Shown here piece after piece: positions 41,560 to 50,951 of a DNA stretch of 64,000 nucleotides. The stretch is from Klebsiella electrica (GTDB taxonomy: Bacteria; Pseudomonadota; Gammaproteobacteria; Enterobacterales; Enterobacteriaceae): positions 2,356,001-2,420,000 of the forward strand of contig NZ_CP041247.1 in NCBI RefSeq assembly GCF_006711645.1, written 5' to 3'. The position numbers were made by a program, and so were the translations under genes. The notes beneath the pieces are model-generated. The model was not told the origin of the DNA. It ran no database searches and saw only the letters and a list, made by a program, of their open reading frames with translations. Position 1 is the stretch's first letter. Every line of letters begins with the position of its first letter.

Positions 41560-43005
41560 TTATTTTAAAGGTGACGGTGTCACGTCTTGCGGGATCGGGC
41601 AATGATATGGCCGTTCCGCCAGCTGTTGCGCCAGTTCTTGTTGACTGGCTTGTAGCAGCGCGCTGTCGGTGAGCAGGCGGCAAGCCGTGGCCCCGAGCAC
41701 TTTTCCGGCCAGCAGCATGCCTTTATGGGCAATAGCGGTACGGCCCTGGCTCACCAGCTGCCAGGTATGTAGCGGTGTGCCGACGGCAAAACAGGGGCTA
41801 AAACATTGGGCGACCGGCGTTTTCCAGCTGACGTCGCCCACATCGGTTGACCCAGCGAGGAGGTTATCCGTCACCGCCCAGGGCGCGACTTCATCGATCA
41901 GCACCGTTTCCCGGTGGCGACGGGCGAAGCGTTTTCCCTCTTCACCGCCGGTGGCGGCGATATTTTTCAGGCTGTTGTTGAGGTCGTTCGCGCTTAAGGT
42001 TGCACGAATTTCGTCGGCAAACGCGCGATCCTCCTCGCTCCATGACGGTGTGCCGTAGTGGCAAACGGCCTCATACATCGCCGCCTCCAGCGTGCGGTTC
42101 GGTAAATAGCTGGAGCAGGCTTTCTCGAAACGACAGGCGACCGATGTTTCCGTCATCAGCGCCGCGCCCTGGGCGATTTTCTCGATGCGGGCATAGATTT
42201 GCTGCGCATCCGCCATCTCCGGCGCGCGGATTAAATAGAGCACTTCCGCCTGAGCCTGGACCACGTTGGGGGAAATGCCGCCGCTGTCGGTAATGGCATA
42301 GTGGACACGCGCTTTCTCAATAATGTGTTCATTGAGGAAGTTGCTGCCGGTGGTCATCAGCGTGACGGCATCCAGCGCGCTGCGGCCCAGATGCGGCGAG
42401 TTGGCGGCGTGGGCGGCGGTGCCGCTGAAACGCCAGGCGGCCTGAATGTTGGCCAGCGTGCTGGTGCTGAACATCCCGGCGTAGGCTTCCGGGTGCCAGG
42501 TTAGCGCGGCGTCCACATCGTCAAACAATCCTTCGCGTACCATAAATGTTTTGCCGGAACCCCCTTCTTCCCCGGGACAGCCGTAGAAACGAATCGTCCC
42601 GCAACCACCGTGCTGCACCAGCCAGCTCTTACAGGCGATGGCGGCTGCCAGCGCCGCGGTGCCCAGCAGATTGTGGCCACAGCCGTGGCCGTTCGCTCCT
42701 GGCGTCGCGGCAGCAGGATGCGCACAGTGCGCCTGCTGACTGAGCCCGGCCAGCGCATCATATTCACCCAGCAGGGCAATCACCGGCTCTCCGCTGCCGT
42801 AGCTGGCGACAAAAGCGTTCGGGATCCCGCCGGCCTCACGGCAGACCTGAAAACCTTCGGCTTCAAGGGCGACGGCCAGCCGTTGGGCTCACCAGAACTC
42901 CTCAAAGCGCGTTTCCGGATGGTCCCAGATGGCATCGGCGATGGCGGTCAACTCCCCGGCGCGGGCGGTAATCGCCTCATCAACATAGCGGTAGAGGGCC
43001 TCCAT
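41560..43005 (-). pseudogene. abgB: abgB with in-frame TGA, p-aminobenzoyl-glutamate hydrolase subunit B
   Basis: From the ATG at 43005, coupled to the abgA stop (TAATG), the frame reads MEALYRYVDEAITARAGE and stops at codon 39, a TGA at 42889-42891. Reading through it gives a complete 481-residue M20 peptidase-like subunit, the same length as E. coli AbgB, with no frameshift. E. coli has Ser at the stop position, so one C-to-G change in a TCA codon explains it. The rest keeps [15 protein letters not shown] and [12 protein letters not shown]. AbgA and AbgB act together, so hydrolase activity is probably lost unless read-through or an internal start rescues it. A sequencing error is also possible. 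Confidence 0.88.
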
Positions 43006-44315
43006 TACACACCTCGCTGCCAGGGGAAATTGAGCGCGGCGAGGGCCAGGGTTTCCACGGCGATGGCCATCACGTTCTCATCAAAATCGAATCGTTCGTT
43101 GTGGTGGCCGGCGCTGAGTTCCGTGCCAAAAACCATATATGAGGCCAGACCATGATGTTGTTGCACCCGGGCCATCATCAGGGTGGCATCCTCGGAGCCG
43201 GCAGGGGCGGCAATACGGTCGATAGCCTGTTCCACGCCGGGAACCCCGGCCGCCTGCTCACGCAGATAGTTTACCCATGCCGGGGACGGAGCGCTGGAGG
43301 TCGCTGCGCCCATCAGACGTACCTCGACGCGGGCACCGTACATCGCGGCCGCGCCCTGGATAACCTCCTGCGCGCGGTCATACACATAGCGGTTGATCTC
43401 TTCCGTTTCACCGCGGGTTTCCACCTTCAGTAGCGCGCCGGATGGCACAACGTTCCGTCCGGTTCCCGCCTGCATGACCCCGACGTTGACCCGCGACGCG
43501 CCAGCGCTATGCGGCGCGATGGCGTGCAGACCAATCGCCGCCTGCGCCGCGGCGAGCAGCGCATTACGCCCGTCTTCCGGTTTACCTCCGGCGTGAGCCG
43601 CGACCCCGGTGAATACCACGTCGAATTTGGTGGTCGCCATAAAATTATCGCTGCCGCACACCACGGTACCGGCCGGTACGCCGGTTCCGATATGGATAGC
43701 GGTAAAGTAATCGACATCATCCACCACCCCAGCGGCGACCATCGCCCGCGCGCCGCGGGTACCTTCCTCCGCAGGCTGGAAAATCAGCTTGATGACGCCG
43801 TGCAGTCGATCGGCATACTGTTTCAGAACATGGGCCAGGCCAAGGCCGATGGCCGTATGACCATCATGCCCGCAGGCGTGCATCATCCCTGGGTTACAGG
43901 AGGCAAAGTCCTCGCGAAACGGACGGTGCTGGCCGTCGCTATGTTCATGCAGATCGAGGGCATCCATATCGACGCGAAAGGCCAGCGTGGGGCCGGGACG
44001 CCCGCTATCAAGCGTGGCGACGATACCGGTGAAGCCGCCTTCAAACTCACTCAGCCACGGTTCCGGCGCGCCTTGCTCGCGGGCGCGCTGAAAAGCGTTG
44101 GCCAGGGTACTTTCATCCGGTAACCCCATCCGGCTATCGGCATCGATTACGTCGCGACCCAGCGTCAGGTCGTAGCCCAACTGATGCAACTGTTCTGCAA
44201 CTTTACTGGCGGTGCGGAACTCGACCCAGCCGGACTCGGCATGATGGTGTAAATCGCGCCGCCATTGCGTCATCTCTGGCAGCAGTTGATGGATGTATTC
44301 ATTGAGTAGCGGCAT
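43005..44315 (-). CDS. abgA: AbgA, p-aminobenzoyl-glutamate hydrolase subunit A
   Basis: AbgA is an M20-family metallopeptidase-like subunit that, with AbgB, splits p-aminobenzoyl-glutamate into p-aminobenzoate and glutamate. The metal site is visible in MMHACGHDGHTAIGLGLA and the catalytic Glu pair in FQPAEEGTRGA. The start at 44315 (MPLLNEYIHQLLPEMTQW, 436 residues) has AGGACAGG upstream. Its stop overlaps the abgB ATG by one base. The gene itself is intact. Confidence 0.94.
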   Translation of the reverse strand: MPLLNEYIHQLLPEMTQWRRDLHHHAESGWVEFRTASKVAEQLHQLGYDLTLGRDVIDADSRMGLPDESTLANAFQRAREQGAPEPWLSEFEGGFTGIVATLDSGRPGPTLAFRVDMDALDLHEHSDGQHRPFREDFASCNPGMMHACGHDGHTAIGLGLAHVLKQYADRLHGVIKLIFQPAEEGTRGARAMVAAGVVDDVDYFTAIHIGTGVPAGTVVCGSDNFMATTKFDVVFTGVAAHAGGKPEDGRNALLAAAQAAIGLHAIAPHSAGASRVNVGVMQAGTGRNVVPSGALLKVETRGETEEINRYVYDRAQEVIQGAAAMYGARVEVRLMGAATSSAPSPAWVNYLREQAAGVPGVEQAIDRIAAPAGSEDATLMMARVQQHHGLASYMVFGTELSAGHHNERFDFDENVMAIAVETLALAALNFPWQRGV

Positions 44316-44479
44316 AACCTGTCCTGTCATATGTAAAATGTGATAAGGCTCACGATGTGATAGCTTTTGCTTATCGCTGGTGGCTTTTTCATCAGTGCAT
44401 TGTTACGTTGCCACAACACTTTGCATTACAGTAGATGCCATTTTCTTCTGTTTGATAAACAATGGTTATCACTACGGCG

Positions 44480-45391
44480 ATGTCTTTTCAGATTAAATTT
44501 CACCAAATTCGCGCCTTCGTTGAAGTGGCGCGTCAGGGCAGTATTCGCGGCGCCAGCCGGACGCTGGCGTTATCGCAGCCGGCCTTGACCAAGGCCATTA
44601 AAGAGCTGGAAGAGGGGCTGTCCGCCCAGTTGTTCGTGCGCCGCAGCCAGGGGGTATCGTTAACCGAAAATGGCGAAAGTTTTTATCAGCACGCCAGTTT
44701 GATTCTTGAGGAGCTGCGGGCGGCGCAGGAGGATCTGCTGCAGCGCCAGGGGGCGTTGACCGGGCAGATCAATATTGGCCTCGGCGCCAGCGTGGCGCGC
44801 TCGCTGATGCCCTCGGTGATTTGTCGTTTTCATCAGCAGCACCCGCTGGTGAAGGTGCGGATCATGGAGGGTCAGTTGCTGTCGATGATCAACGAACTGC
44901 GGCAGGGGGAGCTCGACTTCACCATCAATACTTATTATCCCGGCCCCTACGATCATGAATTCAGCTTTGAGAAGCTGTTTGAAAAACCGTTTGCGGTCTT
45001 CGCCCGCGTCGGACATCCCGCGACCCAGGCGACCTCGATTGAGCAACTGCTGCACTACAGCTGGACCATGCCGACCCCGCGCGGCAGCTACTTTAAGCAG
45101 CTCCAGGATCTGTTTAGCCACCGTTCGCAGATCCCGCATGTCGGCATCGTGTGCGAAACCTTCTCTTCCTGCATCAGTCTGGTGGTACAGAGCGATTTCC
45201 TGAGTATTTTACCGGTTGAGCTGGGCAACGACCCGATGATTGCCGACAAGCTGGTGATGATCAAGGTGAGCGAAACGTTGCCGAAAGCGACCTATTATCT
45301 GATCCAGCGCCGCGACGCGCGGCAGACGCCGCTAACGGCCTCGCTGATTACCCAGTTTCGCCGACAAAGCCGCCATCAGTTTCCCGCCTGA
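44480..45391 (+). CDS. abgR: AbgR, LysR-type regulator of abgABT
   Basis: AbgR is the presumed activator of the divergent abg operon. The N-terminal winged helix-turn-helix is at about residues 7-66 (FVEVARQGSIRGASRTLALSQPALTKAIKELEE), followed by the co-inducer domain. The start at 44480 (MSFQIKFHQIRAF, 303 residues) follows E. coli; an upstream ATG would add six residues, and neither has a strong ribosome site. Confidence 0.92.
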   Translation: MSFQIKFHQIRAFVEVARQGSIRGASRTLALSQPALTKAIKELEEGLSAQLFVRRSQGVSLTENGESFYQHASLILEELRAAQEDLLQRQGALTGQINIGLGASVARSLMPSVICRFHQQHPLVKVRIMEGQLLSMINELRQGELDFTINTYYPGPYDHEFSFEKLFEKPFAVFARVGHPATQATSIEQLLHYSWTMPTPRGSYFKQLQDLFSHRSQIPHVGIVCETFSSCISLVVQSDFLSILPVELGNDPMIADKLVMIKVSETLPKATYYLIQRRDARQTPLTASLITQFRRQSRHQFPA

Positions 45392-45488
45392 GCCGGCAGG
45401 GCAAATTGTCGCCGGTTGTCGACAAACGCATTGAGGACGCCGGGCGCGGCGGCTATAGTAGCCTCCGGTAGCAGCCGGAGGAGTGCAC

Positions 45489-46052
45489 ATGAATCTTGAC
45501 GACAAATCGCTATTTCTTGGCGCCATGGAGGACGTTCAGCCTCTGAAGCGCGGCAATGACGTTCATTGGCATCCGGAACGCAACCCGCGCCCGACGCAGC
45601 GTCTCGATGTCCTGCAGCTCGATAATTTTCTCACTACCGGTTATCTCGATATTCTGCCGCTGACGACCGCGCTGGAATTTAAACGCGAAGGGCTGCAAAA
45701 CGGTGTGCTGGATAAGCTGCGGCTGGGGAAATATGACCCGCAGGCGAGCCTGAATCTGTTGCGCCGTCCGGTCGAACAGTGTCGGAAAATGCTGTTTGCC
45801 TTTGTGGTGCAGGCGCAGAAAGAGGGGCTGCGCAATCTGCTGATCGTCCACGGAAAAGGGCGGGAAGACAACGCGCACGCCAATATCGTGCGTAGCTATC
45901 TGGCGCGCTGGCTGGTCGAACTGCCCGAGGTCCAGGCGTTCTGCGTGGCCTCGGCACAGCATGGCGGCAGCGGAGCGTGTTACGTCGCGTTGCGCAAATC
46001 CGCCGAAGCGAAGCAGGAAAACTGGGAACGTCACGCCAAGCGCAGCCGCTAG
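45489..46052 (+). CDS. smrA: SmrA (YdaL), Smr-domain nuclease-like protein
   Basis: SmrA has a C-terminal Smr (small MutS-related) domain, a fold with DNA endonuclease activity reported for E. coli YdaL. The domain signature LLIVHGKGRED lies near residue 118, followed by HGGSGACYVALRK. The start at 45489 (MNLDDKSLFLGAMEDVQPL, 187 residues) has GAGGAG upstream. It overlaps the convergent pcaR gene by four bases. Confidence 0.92.
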   Translation: MNLDDKSLFLGAMEDVQPLKRGNDVHWHPERNPRPTQRLDVLQLDNFLTTGYLDILPLTTALEFKREGLQNGVLDKLRLGKYDPQASLNLLRRPVEQCRKMLFAFVVQAQKEGLRNLLIVHGKGREDNAHANIVRSYLARWLVELPEVQAFCVASAQHGGSGACYVALRKSAEAKQENWERHAKRSR

Positions 46053-46876
46053 CGCAGCAGCAGCGTCAGCTCGCGGGCCGCTTTTTGCAGCTCGGGTAGC
46101 ACCCTTTCCAGCATCTCGCGAGTGGAGACCTGCCCGGCATGCACGCCGACGTTCAGCGCGGCCTGTATCTGGCCCTGCGGGTTGAACAAGGGCACCGCCA
46201 GCGAGCGCAGTCCCATTTCCAGCTCCTGATCGTTGAGCGCGTAGCCCTGCTGCTGGACACGCTTCAGCTCCGCGCGCAGCTTGTTCACCGAATCCACCGT
46301 TTGCGGGGTGTAGCGAATCATCGTGACCCGCGCCAGCATATCGTTGAGCTTCCCTTCCGGCAGATGGCTTAACAGCACGCGCCCCATCGAGGTCGCCCAG
46401 GCCGGCAGGCGGCTGCCGATATCCAGATCGATGGTCATAATTCGCGAACTGGAGGCGCGGGCAATGTAGAGAATATCGTCGCCATCGAGGGTGGCTATCG
46501 AGCAGGACTCGTTCAGCATTTCGCTCAGATGTTTCAGTACCGGCTGCGCCGAACGCGCCAGCGGCGTGGAGGCTAACCACGCGTGGCCGAGGGCCAGAAT
46601 ACGCGGGCGCAGCTGGAAATTTTTGCCATCCTCCGCATAGACGAACCCCAGTTTGCCCAGGGTGTACAGGCAGCGGCGCACCGCCGCGCGCGGAATGCCG
46701 GTCTTCTGACTGATTTGCGAGATAGACAGGAGCGGGCGTTGCGGGGTGAAGGCCTGAATCACTTCCAGCCCGCGAGCCAGCGAGGCCATAAAGTTCGGAT
46801 CGCCTTTAAACGGATCGCTGTCGCCCGTCAGTAAATCGTCTGGATGCTTCTCCATTTTCTTCTCCATATTTGCCAT
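46049..46876 (-). CDS. pcaR: PcaR, IclR-family regulator of the pca operon
   Basis: PcaR-type proteins control beta-ketoadipate genes, usually with beta-ketoadipate as effector. The N-terminal helix-turn-helix (LLSISQISQKTGIPRAAVRRCLYTLGKLGFV) lies at about residues 49-80. The IclR effector domain follows (about 95-270). It is divergent from pcaIJFBDC with 146 bp between, where three copies of a PcaR-like motif are found. At 275 residues it has the usual length. The first ATG is used; alternatives a few codons in are possible. Confidence 0.92.
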   Translation of the reverse strand: MANMEKKMEKHPDDLLTGDSDPFKGDPNFMASLARGLEVIQAFTPQRPLLSISQISQKTGIPRAAVRRCLYTLGKLGFVYAEDGKNFQLRPRILALGHAWLASTPLARSAQPVLKHLSEMLNESCSIATLDGDDILYIARASSSRIMTIDLDIGSRLPAWATSMGRVLLSHLPEGKLNDMLARVTMIRYTPQTVDSVNKLRAELKRVQQQGYALNDQELEMGLRSLAVPLFNPQGQIQAALNVGVHAGQVSTREMLERVLPELQKAARELTLLLR

Positions 46877-46907
46877 CGATCACATTCTTTCGCTAAAGAT
46901 ATACGAT

Positions 46908-47006
46908 GTTCGATTATCGCACCATATTTCGATTATCGCCCTTGACCAACATCGTTAAGCGGGTCACATTTTGTGCGAACAACGCATAAAAGTGCGATTA
47001 CCGCAC
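46908..47006 (+). promoter_or_regulatory. Three PcaR-like operator motifs before pcaI
   Basis: GTTCGATTATCGCAC (46908-46922), TTTCGATTATCGCCC (46927-46941) and GTGCGATTACCGCAC (46992-47006) are three versions of one 15-bp motif with a CGATTATCG palindromic core. They resemble the GTTCGATAATCGCAC sequence recalled for Pseudomonas PcaR. The third ends 16 bp before the pcaI ATG, the first two lie nearer pcaR, so PcaR could control both directions. Confidence 0.75.
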
Positions 47007-47022
47007 GTAAAGGAGCGACCTG

Positions 47023-47709
47023 ATGATTGATAAAAGCGTGTCGACGCTAAGTGACGCCATCGCCGGGATTCACGACGGGGCGACCATCATGATCGGCGGT
47101 TTTGGCCCCGCCGGTCAGCCAACGTACCTGATTGATGCCCTGATTGAACAGGGCGCCCGCGAACTCACCATTATCAACAACAATGCGGGCAACGGCGAAG
47201 TTGGCCTGGCGGCACTGCTGAAGGCCGGACGCGTGAGAAAGATGGTCTGTTCTTTCCCGCGCCAGGTTGACTCGCAGATTTTTGACGATCTTTATCGCCG
47301 CGGCAAAGTGGAGCTGGAACTGGTCCCGCAGGGGAACCTTGCGGCGCGAATCCAGGCCGCTGGCGCCGGTCTGGGGGCGATATTTACCCCGACCGGCTAC
47401 GGCACGCCGCTGGCTGAAGGCAAAGAGACCCGCGAAATCGACGGTCGCCATTACGTCCTCGAATATCCGATCAAGGCCGATTTTGCCCTGATCAAAGCGC
47501 ATCAGGCGGATCGTTGGGGCAATCTGGTGTACCGCAAAGCGGCGCGCAACTTCGGCCCCATTATGGCCACCGCCGCAAAAACCACCATCGTTGAAGTCTC
47601 CCGCCTGGTGAGCCTTGGCGACCTTGACCCGGAAAACGTGATAACCCCGGGGATTTTCGTCCAGCGAGTGTTCTCGCTGGAACACCTGACCACCGCACAA
47701 CGCGCCTGA
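47023..47709 (+). CDS. pcaI: 3-oxoadipate CoA-transferase subunit A
   Basis: PcaI and PcaJ transfer CoA from succinyl-CoA to 3-oxoadipate, the penultimate step of the beta-ketoadipate pathway. The alpha-subunit fold is shown by MIGGFGPAGQPTYLIDAL and the oxyanion region GNLAARIQAAGAGLGAIFTPTGYGT. The length is 228 residues. AAGGAG lies ten bases upstream of the ATG. It opens the pcaIJFBDC operon. Confidence 0.95.
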   Translation: MIDKSVSTLSDAIAGIHDGATIMIGGFGPAGQPTYLIDALIEQGARELTIINNNAGNGEVGLAALLKAGRVRKMVCSFPRQVDSQIFDDLYRRGKVELELVPQGNLAARIQAAGAGLGAIFTPTGYGTPLAEGKETREIDGRHYVLEYPIKADFALIKAHQADRWGNLVYRKAARNFGPIMATAAKTTIVEVSRLVSLGDLDPENVITPGIFVQRVFSLEHLTTAQRA

Positions 47710-47719
47710 GGAGCCAGCT

Positions 47720-48376
47720 ATGCAAAAACTAACCCGCGATGAAATGGCCCAGCGAGTGGCGCGCGATATCCCGGAAGGGGCCTATGTTAACCTGGGCATC
47801 GGTTTACCTACGCGCATCGCCAACTATCTGCCGACCGACAAAGAAGTGTTTCTGCACAGCGAAAACGGCCTGCTGGGGATGGGCGGCAAGCCGCAGCCGG
47901 GTGAAGAAGATCCGGAGCTGATTAATGCCGGTAAAGAGTACGTGACCCTGCTCAAAGGCGGCTGCTTTTTCCATCACGGCGACTCCTTCGCCATGATGCG
48001 CGGCGGTCACCTCGATATTTGCGTACTCGGGGCGTATCAGGTCTCCGCCCGTGGCGATCTCGCCAACTGGAGCACCGGCGCGCCGGACGCGATCCCGGCG
48101 GTGGGTGGGGCGATGGATCTCGCCATCGGCGCACGTCAGGTGTTTGTGATGATGGACCATCTGACCCGCGACGGCGAGTGTAAGCTGGTTGAACAGTGCA
48201 GCTACCCGCTTACCGGCGTGGGCTGCGTCAGCCGGATCTACACCGACCTGGCGGTCATCGACATCACCGCGAGCGGCCCGGTGGTACGGGAAATTTTCAA
48301 CGGCCTCTCTTTTGAGGAACTGCAGCGCATCACTCCGGTGGCGTTGACCTTCGAACATCTGGCGGAAAGCGCATAA
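47720..48376 (+). CDS. pcaJ: 3-oxoadipate CoA-transferase subunit B
   Basis: This is the beta subunit of the CoA-transferase. The catalytic glutamate that forms the CoA thioester is Glu48 in LHSENGLLGMG. VNLGIGLPTRIANYLP and GGHLDICVLGAYQVSARGDLANW are typical of the family. It has 218 residues and starts 10 bp after pcaI with GAGG upstream. Confidence 0.95.
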   Translation: MQKLTRDEMAQRVARDIPEGAYVNLGIGLPTRIANYLPTDKEVFLHSENGLLGMGGKPQPGEEDPELINAGKEYVTLLKGGCFFHHGDSFAMMRGGHLDICVLGAYQVSARGDLANWSTGAPDAIPAVGGAMDLAIGARQVFVMMDHLTRDGECKLVEQCSYPLTGVGCVSRIYTDLAVIDITASGPVVREIFNGLSFEELQRITPVALTFEHLAESA

Positions 48377-48383
48377 GGAACCT

Positions 48384-49589
48384 ATGATGAATCAGGCATT
48401 TATCTGTGATGCGGTACGTACACCGTTCGGCCGTTTTGGTGGTACGCTGGCAACAATGCGCGCCGATGATTTGGCCGCTCTGCCGCTGAAAGCGCTGCTG
48501 GAGCGGAACCCGGGGCTGGATCCCGCGCGCATTGATGACGTGATTTACGGCTGCGCAAACCAGGCCGGGGAAGATAACCGCAACGTTGCCCGTATGGCGC
48601 TGCTGCTGGCCGGACTCCCGCAAACGGTGCCGGGCAGCACCATTAACCGGCTGTGCGGCTCCAGCCTTGATGCGATCGGCGTTGCCGCGCGGGCCATCAA
48701 AAGCGGCGAAACTCAGCTGATGATCGCTGGCGGCGTGGAGAGCATGTCGCGCGCGCCGTTTGTGATGGGCAAGGCGGAGAATGCCTTCAGCCGTAACATG
48801 CAGATTGAGGATACGACGATCGGCTGGCGCTTTATCAACGCCCGGATGAAAGCATTGTACGGCGTGGATTCAATGCCGGAGACCGCCGAGAATGTCGCCG
48901 TTGATTTTGCCATTTCACGCGCCGATCAGGACGCTTTTGCGCTGCGCAGCCAGCTGCGTACTGCCGCGGCGCAGGAGGCCGGACGGTTTGCGGATGAGCT
49001 GATAACGGTCTCTGTCGCGCAGCGTAAAGGCGACCCGCTGCTGTTTACCCGCGATGAACACCCGCGCAGCACGACTGCGGAAGCGCTGGCGAAACTCAAA
49101 GGGGTGGTGCGTCCGGACGGTTCGGTGACCGCGGGGAATGCCTCGGGGGTTAACGACGGCGCCTGTGCCTTGCTGCTGGCCGGCGAATCGGCGCTGGTGG
49201 CCAACGATCTGCAACCGCTGGCCCGGGTTGTCGGCGTGGCGACGGCGGGCGTGGCGCCGCGCATCATGGGCTTCGGTCCGGCTCCGGCGGTCCGTAAAGT
49301 GTTGGCGCAGACCGGACTGACGCTGGAGCAAATGGATGTCATTGAATTAAATGAAGCGTTTGCCGCGCAGGCGCTGGCGGTGACCCGCGATTTAGGGCTG
49401 GCCGACGATGCGCCCCACGTCAACCCCAACGGCGGCGCCATTGCGCTGGGCCATCCTCTGGGGGCGTCGGGCGGGCGTCTGGCGATGACCGCCGCGTATC
49501 AGCTGCGCCGCACCGGTGGTCGCTATGCGCTGTGTACCATGTGTATTGGCGTCGGCCAGGGTATTGCGCTGATTATTGAACGTGTTTAA
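48384..49589 (+). CDS. pcaF: 3-oxoadipyl-CoA thiolase
   Basis: PcaF splits 3-oxoadipyl-CoA into acetyl-CoA and succinyl-CoA, the last step of the pathway. The nucleophile Cys91 is in NRLCGSSLDAI. The C-terminal NPNGGAIALGHPLGASGGR supplies the catalytic His, and TMCIGVGQG the second Cys. It has 401 residues and begins 7 bp after pcaJ; two successive ATG codons compete as start. Confidence 0.95.
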   Translation: MMNQAFICDAVRTPFGRFGGTLATMRADDLAALPLKALLERNPGLDPARIDDVIYGCANQAGEDNRNVARMALLLAGLPQTVPGSTINRLCGSSLDAIGVAARAIKSGETQLMIAGGVESMSRAPFVMGKAENAFSRNMQIEDTTIGWRFINARMKALYGVDSMPETAENVAVDFAISRADQDAFALRSQLRTAAAQEAGRFADELITVSVAQRKGDPLLFTRDEHPRSTTAEALAKLKGVVRPDGSVTAGNASGVNDGACALLLAGESALVANDLQPLARVVGVATAGVAPRIMGFGPAPAVRKVLAQTGLTLEQMDVIELNEAFAAQALAVTRDLGLADDAPHVNPNGGAIALGHPLGASGGRLAMTAAYQLRRTGGRYALCTMCIGVGQGIALIIERV

Positions 49590-49598
49590 GGAGCCAAC

Positions 49599-50951
49599 AT
49601 GAGTTTGTTGACCCCCATGCTGCGCAGCAGTCCGCTGACCGCCTGGTTTAGCGATGCGCAGCGGGTGCAGGGGATGCTGGATTTTGAAGCGGCGCTGGCC
49701 CGCGCACAGGCCTCCTGTGGCATCGTGCCGCAGGAGGCCGTCGCCCCCATCGTCAGCGCCTGCCAGCATTCGGCGATCGATTTTCCGGCCCTCGGGCTGG
49801 CCGCCGCCAACGCAGGCAACCTGGCGATTCCGCTGGTGAAACAGCTCACCGCCCGGGTGAAGACGCAGGATGCCGGGGCGGCACGCTATGTTCACTGGGG
49901 GGCGACCAGCCAGGACGCTATCGACAGCGGACTGGTCCTGCAATTGCGCGGCGCGCTGGACGAAACGGAGCGGCTGCTGCAACAGTTGATCGACGGCTTC
50001 GCCATGCAGGCGGAACGTTATCAGAACACGGTAATGCCCGGTCGCACCTGGATGCAGCACGCGCTGCCGGTGACTTTTGGCCTGAAGCTGGCGGGCACGC
50101 TTGATGCGCTGCTGCGCTGGCAGCAGCGTTTGCGGGAGATGCGTCCGCGGGTGCTGGTGCTGCAGTTTGGCGGCGCGGCGGGTACCCTGGATTCGCTAAA
50201 AGCCGACGCCTCGCCGGTCGCCGCGGCGCTGGCCAGCCTGCTCGGGCTGACCCTGCCGGATACGCCGTGGCACAGCCAGCGTGACCGGTTGCTGGAGGTC
50301 GGGGCCTGGTTTGCTGGCCTGTGCGGCACGCTGGGCAAATTTGCCAATGATTTTTCTCTGCTGATGCAAACCGAAGTGGCGGAGGTCAGCGAACCGGTTG
50401 CGCAAGGGCGCGGCGGATCGTCGACCATGCCGCACAAACGCAACCCGATCGCCTGTAGCGCGATTCTCACCGCGGCCCAGCGTACGCCGGGGCTGGTGGC
50501 GACGCTTTACGCCAGCCAGATTCAGCAGCATGAGCGCGCTCTGGGCGGCTGGCAGGCCGAGTGGGAAACGCTGCCGGAGCTGATTATGCTGGTGGGCGGC
50601 GCGCTGGCGCAAAGCGATGCGCTGGTTCGCGATATGCAGGTCTTCCCGCAAAAAATGCGCGCCGATCTGGATATGACCCACGGACTGATTATGGCCGAGG
50701 CGGTGACGCTGGCGCTGGCGGCGTTTATTGGCAAAGCCGATGCCCATCACCGTATTGAGGCGCTGTGCCGTCAGGCGATCGACGAATCCCGCCCGCTGCA
50801 GGAGTTGCTGGAAAACGACCCGCTGGTCAGCCAGCACCTTGCGACCCCCCGTTTAACGCAGTTGCTGGACCCGGCCACGGCCACCGGCAGCGCCGAACGT
50901 TTTGTGCGCCAGGTCGTGGCGCGTTACAAGGAGCAACGTGATGAACCTTGA
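49599..50951 (+). CDS. pcaB: 3-carboxy-cis,cis-muconate cycloisomerase
   Basis: PcaB lactonises 3-carboxy-cis,cis-muconate to 4-carboxymuconolactone. It belongs to the fumarase/aspartase superfamily; the signature GGSSTMPHKRNPIACS lies near residue 271. HWGATSQDAIDSGLVLQ is also conserved. The length is 450 residues. Its 3' end overlaps pcaD by 11 bp. Confidence 0.94.
   Translation: MSLLTPMLRSSPLTAWFSDAQRVQGMLDFEAALARAQASCGIVPQEAVAPIVSACQHSAIDFPALGLAAANAGNLAIPLVKQLTARVKTQDAGAARYVHWGATSQDAIDSGLVLQLRGALDETERLLQQLIDGFAMQAERYQNTVMPGRTWMQHALPVTFGLKLAGTLDALLRWQQRLREMRPRVLVLQFGGAAGTLDSLKADASPVAAALASLLGLTLPDTPWHSQRDRLLEVGAWFAGLCGTLGKFANDFSLLMQTEVAEVSEPVAQGRGGSSTMPHKRNPIACSAILTAAQRTPGLVATLYASQIQQHERALGGWQAEWETLPELIMLVGGALAQSDALVRDMQVFPQKMRADLDMTHGLIMAEAVTLALAAFIGKADAHHRIEALCRQAIDESRPLQELLENDPLVSQHLATPRLTQLLDPATATGSAERFVRQVVARYKEQRDEP

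Noticed and set aside
42889..42891. TGA in abgB read as selenocysteine
   Set aside because: AbgB relatives have Ser, not Cys, at this place, and no selenocysteine-insertion hairpin is evident directly after the codon. A point mutation is simpler.
45510..46580. 356-codon minus-strand frame across smrA and pcaR
   Set aside because: It is antisense to smrA and out of frame with pcaR, both of which match known families end to end.
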